Shown here piece after piece: positions 1 to 9,543 of a DNA stretch of 64,000 nucleotides. The notes under the pieces were generated by a model. The model saw only the letters and a list, made by a program, of their open reading frames with translations. It had not been told where the DNA came from and searched no databases. The translations under genes were made by a program, and so were the position numbers. The DNA is from Haliea sp. (GTDB lineage: Bacteria; Pseudomonadota; Gammaproteobacteria; Pseudomonadales; Halieaceae). The stretch spans positions 1 through 64,000 of the forward strand of contig JADJAL010000010.1 of the NCBI GenBank assembly GCA_016704305.1, given 5' to 3'. Position 1 is the first letter of the stretch. Each line of letters opens with the position of its first letter.

Positions 1-78
1 AATCATAAACCCAGTGTGAGTTTCAGTCTAAAGGAGGCCGAATGAACACATTATCAATCGGCCTCCTCCAGCTGAACT

Positions 79-264
79 GTGCGAGGTCATGTTACCGCTA
101 CCTCAAAAAAGCAGATCAACGCACTTGTCCTAATGGGTATCCCATTTAAAGTCAGACCAGATGGGTCAGTCTTTGTAGCCAGGACAGCCATTGAAGATGG
201 GCCCGCTGCGCCGCGGTCCCGGATGCACCAGGACTGGGTAATGTATGCTAGGAGTAAATCATGA
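79..264 (+). CDS. DUF4224-like small protein next to integrase
   Basis: The 61-residue product contains KKQINALVLMGIPFKVRPDG, the hallmark of the DUF4224 family, small proteins usually encoded just upstream of tyrosine integrases in mobile elements. The open frame begins at a GTG at 79, but a better start is ATG 42, behind an AAGGAGG ribosome-binding site at 31-37. Reading from there, the expected N-terminal part (PAELCEV in another frame) joins the conserved part only if one or two bases are corrected, so the gene looks frameshifted near 60-95. It overlaps the integrase start at 261 by 4 bases, which implies co-translation. Family role is unproven; an excision or control function is inferred from position. 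Confidence 0.6.
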   Translation: MRGHVTATSKKQINALVLMGIPFKVRPDGSVFVARTAIEDGPAAPRSRMHQDWVMYARSKS

Positions 265-1354
265 CACCCAGGAGCCGAAACCAGTCCAACCGAGCACTGC
301 CAAAGTACTGGCGCCTGAAGAATGGCAGCTACTCTTACAGGGTGCCGTCACACATGCGCCACCTGCACGATGGCAAGACCGAGATAACACTTGGTCAATC
401 ATTATCAAAGGCCTACCAGACCTATGCCTCCCTGTATCAGACAGAGGAGTGCATCACCCAGATGCGTGAGCTGTTCGATCGCTATACCACGGAGGTCATT
501 TCTGAAAAGGCACCAGCTACACAGAAAGCAAACCATCGCAGTATGGGCAGACTACGTTCCGCATTGGGAGACAACTTGGTGACGACAGTTACACCTCAAG
601 CGATTTACCAATACCGTGATATCTGCGGACGGAAGCACTCCAAGAAGTACGCCAATCTGGATTTGGAAGTGCTGTCCACTGCTTCACCAAAGCGATCGAG
701 TGGGGTGTGATCTCACATCACCCCATGACCGACAAGAAGGTGGTCAAGTTCACCCTGGAAGCCAGGAATCGCTACGTGGAGGATTGGGAGTTGGAAGAGT
801 GGTGCAAGGTCGCTTCACCATTCCTTCTGGCTTACGCAAGCCTGAAAGGCGTTACAGGGTTGCGGAAGCAGGACATGCTCACCATCAAAAGGTCGGACAT
901 CTCAGCCACCGAATTAACCAGCGTCAATATAAAAACAGGGAAGAAGATTCGCTTCCCCCTATACGACCAGAATGGCCAGGCCACTACGGTGAAACTGGCT
1001 ATCGATGACGTGCAGGATTACTACCGGAGCATTCGTAATCCACGTGTTCCAGTGATAAGCCAGTTCTTGTTCCACAATCGTAAGGTGGTTGCTACTGGAA
1101 CTTTGAGAAAGCCACCTGCTCTGGCTTCGATTCCATATGGCAGCGCCACATGGACAAAGCTCTTGCTGGGACGAACCTCCAGGAGCGATTCACCGATCAC
1201 GATCTGAGATCCAAGGTGGCATCGGATCTGGATACTGATCAAGAGGCCAGTGCCTTACTGGCGCACTCATCGCTTCAAATAACCAGGAAGCATTACCGAC
1301 TCAAAGGGGCAGATGGTGGTCCCAGCAGCAGGCTTCACACTACCCAAACGATAG
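261..1354 (+). CDS. Tyrosine recombinase (phage/island integrase), frameshifted
   Basis: This is a site-specific recombinase that would insert and excise the element to its left at the tRNA-Lys gene. Catalytic landmarks are visible in three frames: Arg in TGLRKQDML, HDLRSK, His in LLAHSS, and Tyr in ITRKHYRLKG. The pieces 261-710, 707-1207 and 1150-1354 join into one ~365-residue integrase if one base is added near 676 (CC run), one added near 1084 (GG run) and one removed near 1306-1309 (GGGG run). The corrected C-terminus would end at TAG 1352. All three lesions are in homopolymers, so consensus error is as likely as true inactivation. The gene points toward the 3' end of tRNA-Lys, the usual arrangement for tRNA-targeting islands. 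Confidence 0.8.
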
Positions 1355-1479
1355 AGCAACTGATGTACATTTTGTGGGTAGAGAGCAACGTCTGTGGGGA
1401 AGGCAGGCCATCATGGGGAAACCCCACTGTCCTAGTGGACTCTTCAGGGGCCATAACTCATTGCTTTGATTACTAAATT

Positions 1480-1555
1480 TGGTGGGCCGTGATGGATTCG
1501 AACCATCGACCAATTGGTTAAAAGCCAACTGCTCTACCAACTGAGCTAACGGCCC
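1480..1555 (-). tRNA. tRNA-Lys (anticodon UUU)
   Basis: The reverse complement folds as a complete 76-nt tRNA. The acceptor stem GGGCCGT pairs with ACGGCCC, the D-arm is TAGCTCAGTTGGTAGAGC, the anticodon loop CTTTTAA reads UUU, the T-arm is GGTTCGAATCC, and CCA is encoded. The 3' end faces the integrase, so the gene is the likely attachment site of the element. Confidence 0.97.
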
Positions 1556-1631
1556 CAGAAGGAGCCCGGTATGGTACGGATTTAAGACAAAAACTCAAGT
1601 GCTTTTTTGAAGGAAATCATGCCCCTGCGGC

Positions 1632-2312
1632 TTATTGGGTATAGCGTGTGGGGTCAACCAGGCCCGCATCGACAAAACCCTGGCGACGCAGGCGACAGCT
1701 ATCGCACTTGCCGCAGGCAAGGCCCTCTTCCGTCACCTGATAGCACGAGACTGTCATGGCATAGTCAACGCCAAGGGCTGCGCCTGCGCGGATGATCTCG
1801 CCTTTGCCCAAATGCATTAGCGGGGTGTGAATCGTGATCTTTTGCCCTTCCACGCCGGCACGTGTGGCGAGATTCGCCAGTGCTTCGAACGCGGCGATGT
1901 ATTCCGGCCGGCAATCCGGGTAACCCGAATAATCCACCGCATTCACGCCGATGAAAATATCATGGGCACCCAACACCTCGGCCCAGCCCAGCGCGATGGA
2001 CAGGAACACGGTGTTGCGCGCGGGCACATAGGTGATCGGAATACCCTGCGTTTCCTCCTCAGGCACGGCGATCGACAGATCGGTGAGCGCGGAGCCGCCG
2101 ATACTGTCCAGATTCAACTTAACCACCTTGTGCTCGACGTCGCCGAGCGCGCGGGAGACCTGCTCGGCCGCGCGCAGTTCGCCGCGATGGCGCTGGCCGT
2201 AGTCGAAGCTGAGTGTATAGCAGGCGTAGCCCTGGGCGCGCGCCATGGCCAGCACCGTGGTGGAATCCAGCCCGCCCGAGGACAGGATGACTGCGCGGCG
2301 CGGCTCAGTCAT
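1632..2312 (-). CDS. queC: 7-cyano-7-deazaguanine synthase QueC
   Basis: QueC converts 7-carboxy-7-deazaguanine to preQ0 using ATP and ammonia in the queuosine pathway. The 226-residue product has the PP-loop LSSGGLDSTT near residue 10 and the C-terminal zinc cysteine cluster (CYQ...ACGKCDSCRLR), at normal family length. It lies 5 bases downstream of queE on the same strand, so the two steps are probably co-transcribed, and tRNA-Lys follows it as in pseudomonads. Queuosine modifies tRNAs with GUN anticodons, not this tRNA-Lys, so that neighbourhood is only synteny. Confidence 0.96.
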   Translation of the reverse strand: MTEPRRAVILSSGGLDSTTVLAMARAQGYACYTLSFDYGQRHRGELRAAEQVSRALGDVEHKVVKLNLDSIGGSALTDLSIAVPEEETQGIPITYVPARNTVFLSIALGWAEVLGAHDIFIGVNAVDYSGYPDCRPEYIAAFEALANLATRAGVEGQKITIHTPLMHLGKGEIIRAGAALGVDYAMTVSCYQVTEEGLACGKCDSCRLRRQGFVDAGLVDPTRYTQ

Positions 2313-2317
2313 CGCGC

Positions 2318-3036
2318 TCAGTGCCCCGGCTCGTCATGCCACAGCAACTTGTGCAACTGCAGTTGCATCCTGACCGGCAGGTTGTCCGCCAAAATCCATT
2401 CCGCCAGTTGCCGGCCCTCGACCTGTCCGAAACTCGGCGAAAACAGTACGTCGGCGACCCGCTCGTGCAGGCGGTACTCGTCCAGTTTAAAACGCGCCCA
2501 GTCGTAATCCGCTCGATCACAGATCACAAATTTGACCTGGTCGTGCGTGCGCAACCGCGCAATGTTGCTGTAGTCATTGCGCTGCAATTCACCGGATGCC
2601 GGGGTTTTCAGATCCAGCACTGTTACGACCCGCGCATCCACGCCAGCCAGCGACATGGCGCCACCGGTTTCCAGTGAGACCTCATACCCCGCGTCGCACA
2701 GCGCCGCGAGCAGGGGCAGGCAATTGGGTTGGGCCAGCGCTCGCCGCCGGTAACCGTTACATAGCGTGGCGTGTAGGCGGCAACCCGGCTGGCAATATCG
2801 GCGATGGTATGTATTTCACCGCCGCTAAAGGCGTACTCGGTATCGCAGTAAACACAGCGCAGCGGGCAGCCGGTCAGGCGCACAAACACGGTGGGAAGCC
2901 CCACGGTGCGAGTCTCGCCTTGCAGGGAGTAGAAGATTTCTGTGATGCGCAGGGTCAGGTTTTGCCCCAGTTGATCACCGGGCGCATGATCTGCCCGATG
3001 AGACGAGCCAGTGGTGTTATTAGTGAAGGAATTCAT
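2318..3036 (-). CDS. queE: 7-carboxy-7-deazaguanine synthase QueE, one frameshift
   Basis: QueE is a radical-SAM enzyme that contracts 6-carboxy-tetrahydropterin to CDG for queuosine synthesis. The N-terminal half shows FYSLQGE and the [4Fe-4S]-binding CxxxCxxC motif in CPLRCVYCDTEYAF. The frame breaks after TVTGGE at about 2740. Restoring one C there gives GGEPLAQPNCLPLLAALCD and runs into the second half, which begins ...MSLAGVDARVVTVLDLKTP and stops at 2318. The corrected protein is of normal family length. I chose Met at 3036; a Met 18 bases earlier (3054) is also in frame. The single missing base looks like a consensus error. Confidence 0.88.
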
Positions 3037-3087
3037 AAGGCGGTGAGAGGTCATCGGGCAGTGAATGAATTCATCAGGCGCCGCCGA

Positions 3088-4107
3088 TCAGTAGTTCTGG
3101 GCTATAAAATCCCTGGCTAACTGCACGACGGCGTTGTTGGTGCCCTCGTACTGGGTGATCACAAGATCCAGGTATTCCCTGGCCTTTTCGCGATTGCCCT
3201 TCAGGAACTGCACTTTTCCCAGCTTGAACAGCGCGTCCGGCGCCTTGCTGCTATCCGGATACTGGCTTAGCAACAGCGCAAATGACTGCCTGGATGCCTC
3301 CAGGTCCGGAGGCGACTTCACCAGATACAACTCACCCAACCAGTAGTGCGCGTTGGCGGCGTAAACGCCATCGGGATAGCGCTGCAAGAACTGTTGGAAT
3401 GCGATAACAGCCTGGTCGAACTGCCTGCCCTGCACCAGCGCGTACGCCGCGCGGTAGGCGTCCGCTTCGCCGGGTTGCTCGACCCCGGGGGTTGCGCCAC
3501 TGGTTGCAACCGGGGCACTCAGTGGTGCCGCAGCATTAATAGCGCCGCTGCCGGGGGCCGGGTTAGTAGTCTGCGGGGCAGGGCCACTGCCAGATGGTGG
3601 TGCTGAGCCGGCGGCGCCAATCCGCTTGTCCAGATCCATGTAGCGCTGCAGGCTCTGCTCCTTGAGCGCATTCAGCTCATAGGCCTGCTCCTCCAACTTG
3701 CCATTGAGGCGCATGACCTCCTCCTGCAATCGCTGGATCTGGAGATACAGATTTCCCGCGTCCGTACCCGCCATTTGCGCACCCGCCACCGGCGCTGGAG
3801 CTGCCGTGGCAGTGGCGGGTGGTGGGTAGGCGGACGACTCGGGAGCAATTCCTGATGTAGGGGTCGGCGCGTTGGTGACGCCATAGCTGGTGGCGGGGTA
3901 AGCCTGTGTCGGCTGGGCACCGTAGGGATCACTCGCCGTTGCGGACACCGTGCTGCCGGTAGAAGATGAACCACCACCAGCCGCCTGCGCCGCAGCGCGC
4001 TCAGCTTCCACATCGACATACGTGGCTGCCGCAGCCGTGAAACACAACGGGCCGGTCGCCAGGACCAGCCCGCATGCGCGAAGCGTGTTGCCTACCGATA
4101 AACGCAT
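3088..4107 (-). CDS. cpoB: Cell division coordinator CpoB (YbgF), Tol-Pal associated
   Basis: CpoB is a periplasmic TPR protein that links PBP1b and the Tol machinery during constriction. A signal peptide (hydrophobic core up to ATAAAATY) is followed by a long Pro/Ala/Ser/Thr-rich linker, a coiled-coil (LYLQIQRLQEEVMRLNGKLE, about 120-160) that mediates trimerisation, a second low-complexity linker, and three TPR-like repeats (AYALVQGRQFDQAVIAFQQF onward) to residue 339. It is the last gene of the tol-pal operon, 4 bases after pal. The linkers are longer than in E. coli (263 residues), which explains the extra length. Confidence 0.93.
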   Translation of the reverse strand: MRLSVGNTLRACGLVLATGPLCFTAAAATYVDVEAERAAAQAAGGGSSSTGSTVSATASDPYGAQPTQAYPATSYGVTNAPTPTSGIAPESSAYPPPATATAAPAPVAGAQMAGTDAGNLYLQIQRLQEEVMRLNGKLEEQAYELNALKEQSLQRYMDLDKRIGAAGSAPPSGSGPAPQTTNPAPGSGAINAAAPLSAPVATSGATPGVEQPGEADAYRAAYALVQGRQFDQAVIAFQQFLQRYPDGVYAANAHYWLGELYLVKSPPDLEASRQSFALLLSQYPDSSKAPDALFKLGKVQFLKGNREKAREYLDLVITQYEGTNNAVVQLARDFIAQNY

Positions 4108-4110
4108 AGC

Positions 4111-4635
4111 TTACTGAGGCTTCAGCTCGACGCGACGGTTTTGTGCCCAGTTGGCTTCACCTGAACCGTAGGCAACAGGGCGTTCTTCGCCGTAGCTGAT
4201 GGTCTCTATACGGAAGCTGGCGATGCCATTGGCCACCATGTAGTCACGCACGGCATTCGCACGACGCTCGCCCAGAGCCATGTTGTACTCGCGAGTGCCA
4301 CGCTCGTCGGTATGACCTTCCAGACGAATGTTTTCGTTGTTGCGCTGCAGCAGCGCGATGTGCGCGTTGACGGCGCTGAGCGCTTCCGGCGTCAGCGTTG
4401 AACTGTCGAATCCAAAGTAGAACACATTCCCTACAGCAGCGACGGCTTCTTCCAGACGTGCCATCTCGGCCGCAGAGGCAGCTTGCGAAGCCGATTGTTG
4501 AGCTGCGGCTGCGGCAGCAGCTGCGGCATCAGCGGCAGCTTGATCTTCCTTGGTATCGCTACCGGAACACGCAACCAGCAGGGCTGCTGAAAACAGCAGA
4601 GCGATGGTTTTACCGGCAATAGAGAATTGTTTCAT
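4111..4635 (-). CDS. pal: Peptidoglycan-associated lipoprotein Pal
   Basis: Pal is an outer-membrane lipoprotein that binds diaminopimelate in peptidoglycan and partners with TolB. I take the start at MKQFSIAGK, seven codons inside the longest frame, because it gives a standard lipoprotein signal ending LLVAC. An Ala-rich stretch follows, then the OmpA-like domain with GHTDERGTREYNMALGERRA. Its order after tolB and before cpoB is canonical. The alanine run is encoded by a GCN repeat around 4480-4545. Confidence 0.96.
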   Translation of the reverse strand: MKQFSIAGKTIALLFSAALLVACSGSDTKEDQAAADAAAAAAAAAQQSASQAASAAEMARLEEAVAAVGNVFYFGFDSSTLTPEALSAVNAHIALLQRNNENIRLEGHTDERGTREYNMALGERRANAVRDYMVANGIASFRIETISYGEERPVAYGSGEANWAQNRRVELKPQ

Positions 4636-4705
4636 AGTTCTTCGTCCTTCATTCATTACTTGGTTGATTGGTGAGGCATGTATACCGCTATCAGCGATTC
4701 ATCGT

Positions 4706-6004
4706 TCAGCGGCTTATATAGGGAGACCACGCTGGTTCTCGCACGTCGCCCTCGCGGGCCGGCAATCTGAACTTTGCGTCTCCTTCCACAGCGACGGCGG
4801 CAAGGATACCGCGCTCTGCGTATTTGGTCGCGTACAATACCATAGTGCCATTGGGGGCGATACTGGGACTTTCATCCAGTTCGGTGGATGTCAGGATGTG
4901 CAGGCGCTTGGTCTCCAGGTCCAGCACCGCGATATGGAAGCGTCCATCCTGCTGATGCACCATCACCACGGAGCGGCCATCCTGGGAGACACGCGCACGC
5001 GCGTTGTAGCTGCCTTCGTAGGTCACGCGGTCGGTCTTGCCCGAACGCAGGTCATAACTGTAAATCTGCGGCTTGCCACCCCGATCGGAGGTAAACAACA
5101 CGGACTGGCCATCCGGCATCCAGGTGGGCTCGGTATCGATGGCATAGTGGTTTGTAATCTGCGTGAGCTGTTTGGTCGCCAGATCCATCAGGTAGATATC
5201 CGGGTTGCCGTCCTTGGACAGCGTCATCGCCATGGTTCTGCCGTCGGGTGACCAGGATGGCGCGCCGTTCAGTCCCTTGAAGTTGGTCAGCTGCTGGCGC
5301 CTGCCGGTGGCCAATTCCTGGCGGTAGATCGCAGGGCGACCCGTCTCGAAAGACACGTAGGCGATTTCCTTGGCATCCGGCGACCATGTCGGCGCGAGCA
5401 ATGGCTCCCGTGTCTCAAGCAGCACCACCGGCCGCGCGCCATCGGAATCCGACATGGTCAGGCGGGAATACTCATTGGCACCGGGGACGCGGGTAGCGGA
5501 GATATACAACAGTTTGGTGGCGAATGCGCCGGGCGTACCGGTGATGTGCTCATAAACCTCGTCGGCGAGTCGGTGAGCAAGCATACGGGCATCGCTGACT
5601 GCGCCGGCTTCGTAGCCGGAGAACACCTTCTTCTGGCTCGTCACATCGAAGAGTTCGTAGTCGACGCGCAGCTGCGGGCCATTCATCGATTGACGCCCAA
5701 TCAGCAGATAGCGCGCGTTGGTAGCACTCCAGTCGCGGAAAAACACCTCTGCCTCGGTGCTGGGGCGACTCAACATATCGGTCCGCGCCATCGGTTGAAA
5801 CTGCCCGCTGCGAGCCAGGTCGCTGTCCACAATCTCGGCGAGATCATCCGGCGGCATTCCATCGCCCTGCCGCGCGAAGGGCACTATAGCAATGGGGGTT
5901 GCGTCGCGATTTCCCTCCTCGATTACTATCGAAATTTGAGCCGTGGCGCTCGTGGCAATCGCGGCCAGCATGACAGCTGTGAGTACAACAAATAATCGTT
6001 TCAT
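4706..6004 (-). CDS. tolB: Tol-Pal system beta-propeller protein TolB
   Basis: This periplasmic protein relays between Pal and TolA. It has 432 residues, a Sec signal peptide (MKRLFVVLTAVMLAAIATSATA), an N-terminal TolB_N domain to about residue 160, and WD40-like beta-propeller repeats marked by PTWSPD/PSWSPDG/PTWMPDG tryptophan-proline motifs. Length and order are normal. The stop touches the tolA end region at 6004, so tolA and tolB are tightly coupled. Confidence 0.96.
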   Translation of the reverse strand: MKRLFVVLTAVMLAAIATSATAQISIVIEEGNRDATPIAIVPFARQGDGMPPDDLAEIVDSDLARSGQFQPMARTDMLSRPSTEAEVFFRDWSATNARYLLIGRQSMNGPQLRVDYELFDVTSQKKVFSGYEAGAVSDARMLAHRLADEVYEHITGTPGAFATKLLYISATRVPGANEYSRLTMSDSDGARPVVLLETREPLLAPTWSPDAKEIAYVSFETGRPAIYRQELATGRRQQLTNFKGLNGAPSWSPDGRTMAMTLSKDGNPDIYLMDLATKQLTQITNHYAIDTEPTWMPDGQSVLFTSDRGGKPQIYSYDLRSGKTDRVTYEGSYNARARVSQDGRSVVMVHQQDGRFHIAVLDLETKRLHILTSTELDESPSIAPNGTMVLYATKYAERGILAAVAVEGDAKFRLPAREGDVREPAWSPYISR

Positions 6005-6894
6005 CAGAACCGTAAATCCTCTGGTTTGAATATCAAGTTAAGGCGCCTGAATTTCTTTTCAAATTCGCCGCTGGGCAGTTTCTGCAGTTCGGGGAACGAT
6101 CCTGCTCTGCGCACCGCGTTCTCCGCCGAACTGTCAAATGCGAGATCGCCGCTGCTGCGAATCACCCGGACACCGACCACTTCGCCCGTAGGCACCAATT
6201 GTACCTCCAACTCGCACTCCATCCCATTGCGCGCGCTCGGCGGACGGCTCCAGTTGCTTTGTACCGTCCGCTTGATCAGCGCCGCGAAGCTGGCGGACAT
6301 TTCATCCGCTGTCGCCGTCAGTTCAGCAGCCTCCTCCGTGGAGTCGACAGTAGACAACTCCTCCTGCGCAATCCTGGCCAGCGCGTCGCGACTACTCTGC
6401 TTGGTCGGCGTCGTTGTCGGCGGCGGCGTCGGTTTAGGCTGTTCCGGCTTGGGCTCCGGTTTCGGCTGCTCGACCTTGGGTTCCGGTTTGGGCTCGGGTT
6501 TCGGCGCTTCCACCTTGGGCTTTGGCTTGGGTTGCGGTGCTTCGACCTTGGGCTCCGGTTTTGGTTCGGGTTTCGGGGGCTCGACTTTTGGTGCCGGTTT
6601 GGGTTCCGGCTTCGGTTCCGGCTTAGGCTCGGGCTTCGGCGGTTCGACCTTGGGCACCGCAACGGGCTTGGCGGCTTCCGCCTTTTTCTGGGGCTTGGGT
6701 TTCAAATCGCTGACATCCACCAGCCGCGCATTCACCAGGTTTGGCAACGGTTTTACCTTGATCCGTTCGCGATCCATGCTGGCCCAGTTGGCCGTAAGAA
6801 GAACTACCAGCAGGCCGTGGATCAGCAGCGTGGCAAGCGCAGGCCGCACCACAATGCGCGGCATGATCGGCTTGGCATAGATGGATGTATTCAC
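6004..6894 (-). CDS. tolA: Energy-transducing protein TolA
   Basis: TolA spans the inner membrane and reaches through the periplasm to couple TolQR proton-motive energy to Pal. The 296-residue protein has one N-terminal membrane helix (about 18-38), a periplasm-spanning domain dominated by KPEPKPEPK repeats (about 70-165), and a C-terminal TolA/TonB-type domain with the secretin-like fold (VQSNWSRPPSARNGMECELE onward). The spacer is Lys/Pro/Glu rich, more TonB-like than the Ala-rich helix of E. coli TolA. Operon position between tolR and tolB settles the identity. Confidence 0.93.
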   Translation of the reverse strand: MNTSIYAKPIMPRIVVRPALATLLIHGLLVVLLTANWASMDRERIKVKPLPNLVNARLVDVSDLKPKPQKKAEAAKPVAVPKVEPPKPEPKPEPKPEPKPAPKVEPPKPEPKPEPKVEAPQPKPKPKVEAPKPEPKPEPKVEQPKPEPKPEQPKPTPPPTTTPTKQSSRDALARIAQEELSTVDSTEEAAELTATADEMSASFAALIKRTVQSNWSRPPSARNGMECELEVQLVPTGEVVGVRVIRSSGDLAFDSSAENAVRRAGSFPELQKLPSGEFEKKFRRLNLIFKPEDLRF

Positions 6895-7310
6895 TTGGGA
6901 TTTTCAGTCACCAGTCCAACGCTGGGGACATCCGCCTCCTGCAATGCGACCATTACCGTGACCACTTCACCGTAAGGCACTGACTGATCGCCCCAGATCA
7001 GCACCGGCGTGTCCTTCTTGCGGCGTATTACCGCAGCGACGCGCTCCTTGATGGTTGCCAGCTCCAGCACCTGCTTCTCGTCTCCGAGATTGAGGAACAA
7101 CTGTCTGCTCGCATCGACCGACACAATTACCGGCTCGGCGTCCTGGTTCTCCACCGGGTCGGCACTGGCTTCCGGCAGATCGACCTTGACGCCCTGCATC
7201 AACATCGGCGCGGTGACCATGAAGATGATCAACAGCACCAACATCACATCGATGTAGGGGACCACGTTGATGTCCGCCATCGGCTTACGCTTGTTTCGAT
7301 TCCTTGACAC
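6891..7310 (-). CDS. tolR: Biopolymer transport protein TolR
   Basis: TolR is an ExbD-family inner-membrane protein and part of the TolQR proton channel. It has 139 residues, one membrane helix, and the pore aspartate in PYIDVMLVLLIIFMVTAPM. The periplasmic domain ends with ADVPSVGLVTE, typical of the family. Its stop overlaps the tolA start by 4 bases. Confidence 0.95.
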   Translation of the reverse strand: MSRNRNKRKPMADINVVPYIDVMLVLLIIFMVTAPMLMQGVKVDLPEASADPVENQDAEPVIVSVDASRQLFLNLGDEKQVLELATIKERVAAVIRRKKDTPVLIWGDQSVPYGEVVTVMVALQEADVPSVGLVTENPK

Positions 7311-7316
7311 AGCGCG

Positions 7317-8027
7317 TTACCCCGCCTTCTTCCCACGTGAACGCACGGCGAAGGCCTGGCGGTAGAGAATGCCGGAAAACTCGTCCATGAACGTGTCATA
7401 GCGGTTGCTGAGCACTTCGACTTTGGAGGCAAAGCGGTTGTAGGCAAGCACTGCGGGGATTGCAGCGAACAGGCCCATTGCCGTCGCGACCAGCGCCTCG
7501 GAGATACCCGGCGCGACCGTGGCCAGCGTGGCCTGGGTGGAATTGGCGAGGCCGCGGAAGGAGTGCATGATCCCCCACACCGTGCCGAACAGGCCGATAT
7601 ACGGGCTGGTGGAGCCGACCGACGCCAGAAATGCCAGGTGGCGCTCCAGGCGCTCCTCCTCGCGCATCACGGCCACGCGCATCGCACGACGCGCGCCCTC
7701 TATCAATGCCTCGGAATCCATTTCGGCCTGTTGCGCCAGACGCGAGAACTCCTTGAAGCCCGCGCGGAAAATACTTTCCACGCCCAGGATCGCATAGCCA
7801 TCGGCAGCCCGCTCATTGCCCTCACGGTATAGCTGCGACAGATCGATCCCCGACCAGAAGCGCTCTTCAAACCGGTACATCTCATCGTTGGCATTGCGAA
7901 AATAAATGTAGCGATTGACGATCATGTACCACGACATCATCGATGAAAGCATCAAAATCGCCATCACAAACTGCACGGTGAATGAGGCATTCCATACCAG
8001 ATCCAACAAACTTAATTGTTCTTCCAA
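7317..8027 (-). CDS. tolQ: Proton channel protein TolQ
   Basis: TolQ (MotA/TolQ/ExbB family) forms the pentameric stator of the Tol motor. The 236-residue product has three membrane segments: residues ~15-38, and two near 130-160 and 165-195 with GTVWGIMHSF and APGISEALVATAMGLFAAIPA, the conserved pore helices. It begins the tolQRAB-pal-cpoB operon, with ybgC immediately upstream. Confidence 0.96.
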   Translation of the reverse strand: MEEQLSLLDLVWNASFTVQFVMAILMLSSMMSWYMIVNRYIYFRNANDEMYRFEERFWSGIDLSQLYREGNERAADGYAILGVESIFRAGFKEFSRLAQQAEMDSEALIEGARRAMRVAVMREEERLERHLAFLASVGSTSPYIGLFGTVWGIMHSFRGLANSTQATLATVAPGISEALVATAMGLFAAIPAVLAYNRFASKVEVLSNRYDTFMDEFSGILYRQAFAVRSRGKKAG

Positions 8028-8045
8028 CGCCCGTCCCCCTCAGAC

Positions 8046-8465
8046 TTATGCTTCTGCTTGTTGCGTCAACTGCAATCTTGCCGCCATCTCCGGCGGCAGG
8101 CGACGCGGTTTCATTTCAGCCCGGTCCACGCAGGCGATGGTGACCTCGCCCTGCGCCAGCAGCTCGTCACCGCGCCGGACACTCTGGTGAAATACGATAC
8201 CGGCACCGCGAAGGCGCGCGATACTGGCGGTTGCTTCCAATTCATCATCCAGGCGCGCCGGCAGCATATAGGTAACTGCCACCTCCCGCACCACAAACAT
8301 CAGGTTGTAATTGAATATCGAGTTTTTGCCGAACCCGAGTGAGCGCATGAATTCCGTGCGCGCCCGCTCCATGAACTTGAGGTAGTTGACGTAATATACA
8401 ATCCCGCCCGCGTCCGTGTCCTCAATGTAGACCCGCAACTTGTGTGAAAATTCCGCGGACATCAC
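8046..8465 (-). CDS. ybgC: Acyl-CoA thioesterase YbgC
   Basis: A 4-hydroxybenzoyl-CoA-thioesterase-like hotdog-fold enzyme of 139 residues. The catalytic signature YIEDTDAGGIVYYVNYLKFM, with its key Asp, lies at residues 13-32. The start ATG overlaps the ruvB stop, and tolQ follows 18 bases later. This is the standard first gene of tol operons, where it is thought to act on acyl-CoA or phospholipid metabolism. Confidence 0.94.
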   Translation of the reverse strand: MMSAEFSHKLRVYIEDTDAGGIVYYVNYLKFMERARTEFMRSLGFGKNSIFNYNLMFVVREVAVTYMLPARLDDELEATASIARLRGAGIVFHQSVRRGDELLAQGEVTIACVDRAEMKPRRLPPEMAARLQLTQQAEA

Positions 8466-9533
8466 CGGTCTTCGTCACCTGTTCCGAGATCCAATGACAG
8501 ATTGGCACTGGCTGCGCCCATGGCCGCGGAACCGGAAGGCGCCGGCAGGCCAAAATGCAGGTATGCACTGCGCGTCGCCATGCGACCACGCGGCGTACGC
8601 AATATATAGCCCTGCTGGATCAGGTACGGTTCAAGCACATCCTCAATGGTGCCGCGTTCCTCGGAAATCGCGGCCGCAAGGCTCTCCACCCCCACCGGGC
8701 CGCCGTCAAATTTTTCGATCAACGTCAGCAGCAGCCTGCGATCCAGGTGATCGAATCCCTTTTGGTCGACGCTCAGCATATCCAGTGCGCGATCAGCAAT
8801 GTCGTCGGTGATATGTCCGTCTGCCTTGACCTCGGCGTAGTCGCGGACGCGACGCAGCAGCCGGTTGGCGATGCGCGGGGTGCCGCGCGCACGGCGGGCA
8901 ATTTCCGCCGCGCCGTTGGCATCGATGCCGATCTTCAGTATCTGCGCGGAGCGCGCCACGATGTGGGCAAGATCCGCCACCTCGTAAAACTCCAGGCGCT
9001 GCACGATGCCAAAGCGATCACGCAGCGGCGAGGTCAAAAGGCCCGCACGGGTGGTGGCGCCAACCAGCGTGAATGGCGGCAGGTCGAGCTTGATCGAGCG
9101 AGCGGCTGGCCCTCTCCGATCATGATGTCGAGCTGGTAGTCCTCCATGGCCGGGTAAGTATCTCTTCGACGAACGGGCTGAGCCGGTGGATCTCGTCGAT
9201 GAACAGCACATCGCCAGGTTCAAGGTTGGTCATCAGCGCAGCGATATCACCGGCTTTCTCCAGCACCGGACCCGAGGTGGTCTTGAGCGACACGCCCATT
9301 TCGTGAGCGATAATGCTGGCAAGCGTGGTTTTGCCGAGGCCGGGCGGGCCGAAGATCAAAGTGTGGTCCAGCGGCTCGCCACGCCCCTTGGCCGCCTGCA
9401 GGAAGATGGCCATCTGCTCTTTGACTGCCTGCTGGCCGATGTATTCATCCAGTGTCTTCGGGCGAATTGCCCTGTCCATGACTTCCTCGCGCGGGCTGGC
9501 CTGTGGCGCGATAAGGCGATCGGTTTCAATCAT
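8462..9533 (-). CDS. ruvB: Holliday junction helicase RuvB, two frameshifts
   Basis: RuvB is the AAA+ hexameric motor that drives branch migration with RuvA. The N-terminal part contains the Walker A GPPGLGKTT and Walker B LFIDEIHRLSP. The C-terminal part has GATTRAGLLTSPLRDRFG (sensor I region) and the winged helix. The frame is lost twice. Adding T near 9156 restores [21 protein letters not shown], and adding C near 9109 restores GEGPAARSIKLDLPPF. After both repairs the protein matches the family end to end, about 357 residues. Both lesions are in short homopolymers of an otherwise perfect conserved gene, so I consider them consensus errors. Confidence 0.93.
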
Positions 9534-9543
9534 GCGCAGGCCC

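Noticed and set aside
6026..6880. Gly/Ser-rich frame opposite tolA resembling a repeat protein
   Set aside because: It is the complement of the KPEP repeats of tolA; the Tol operon order fixes the coding strand.
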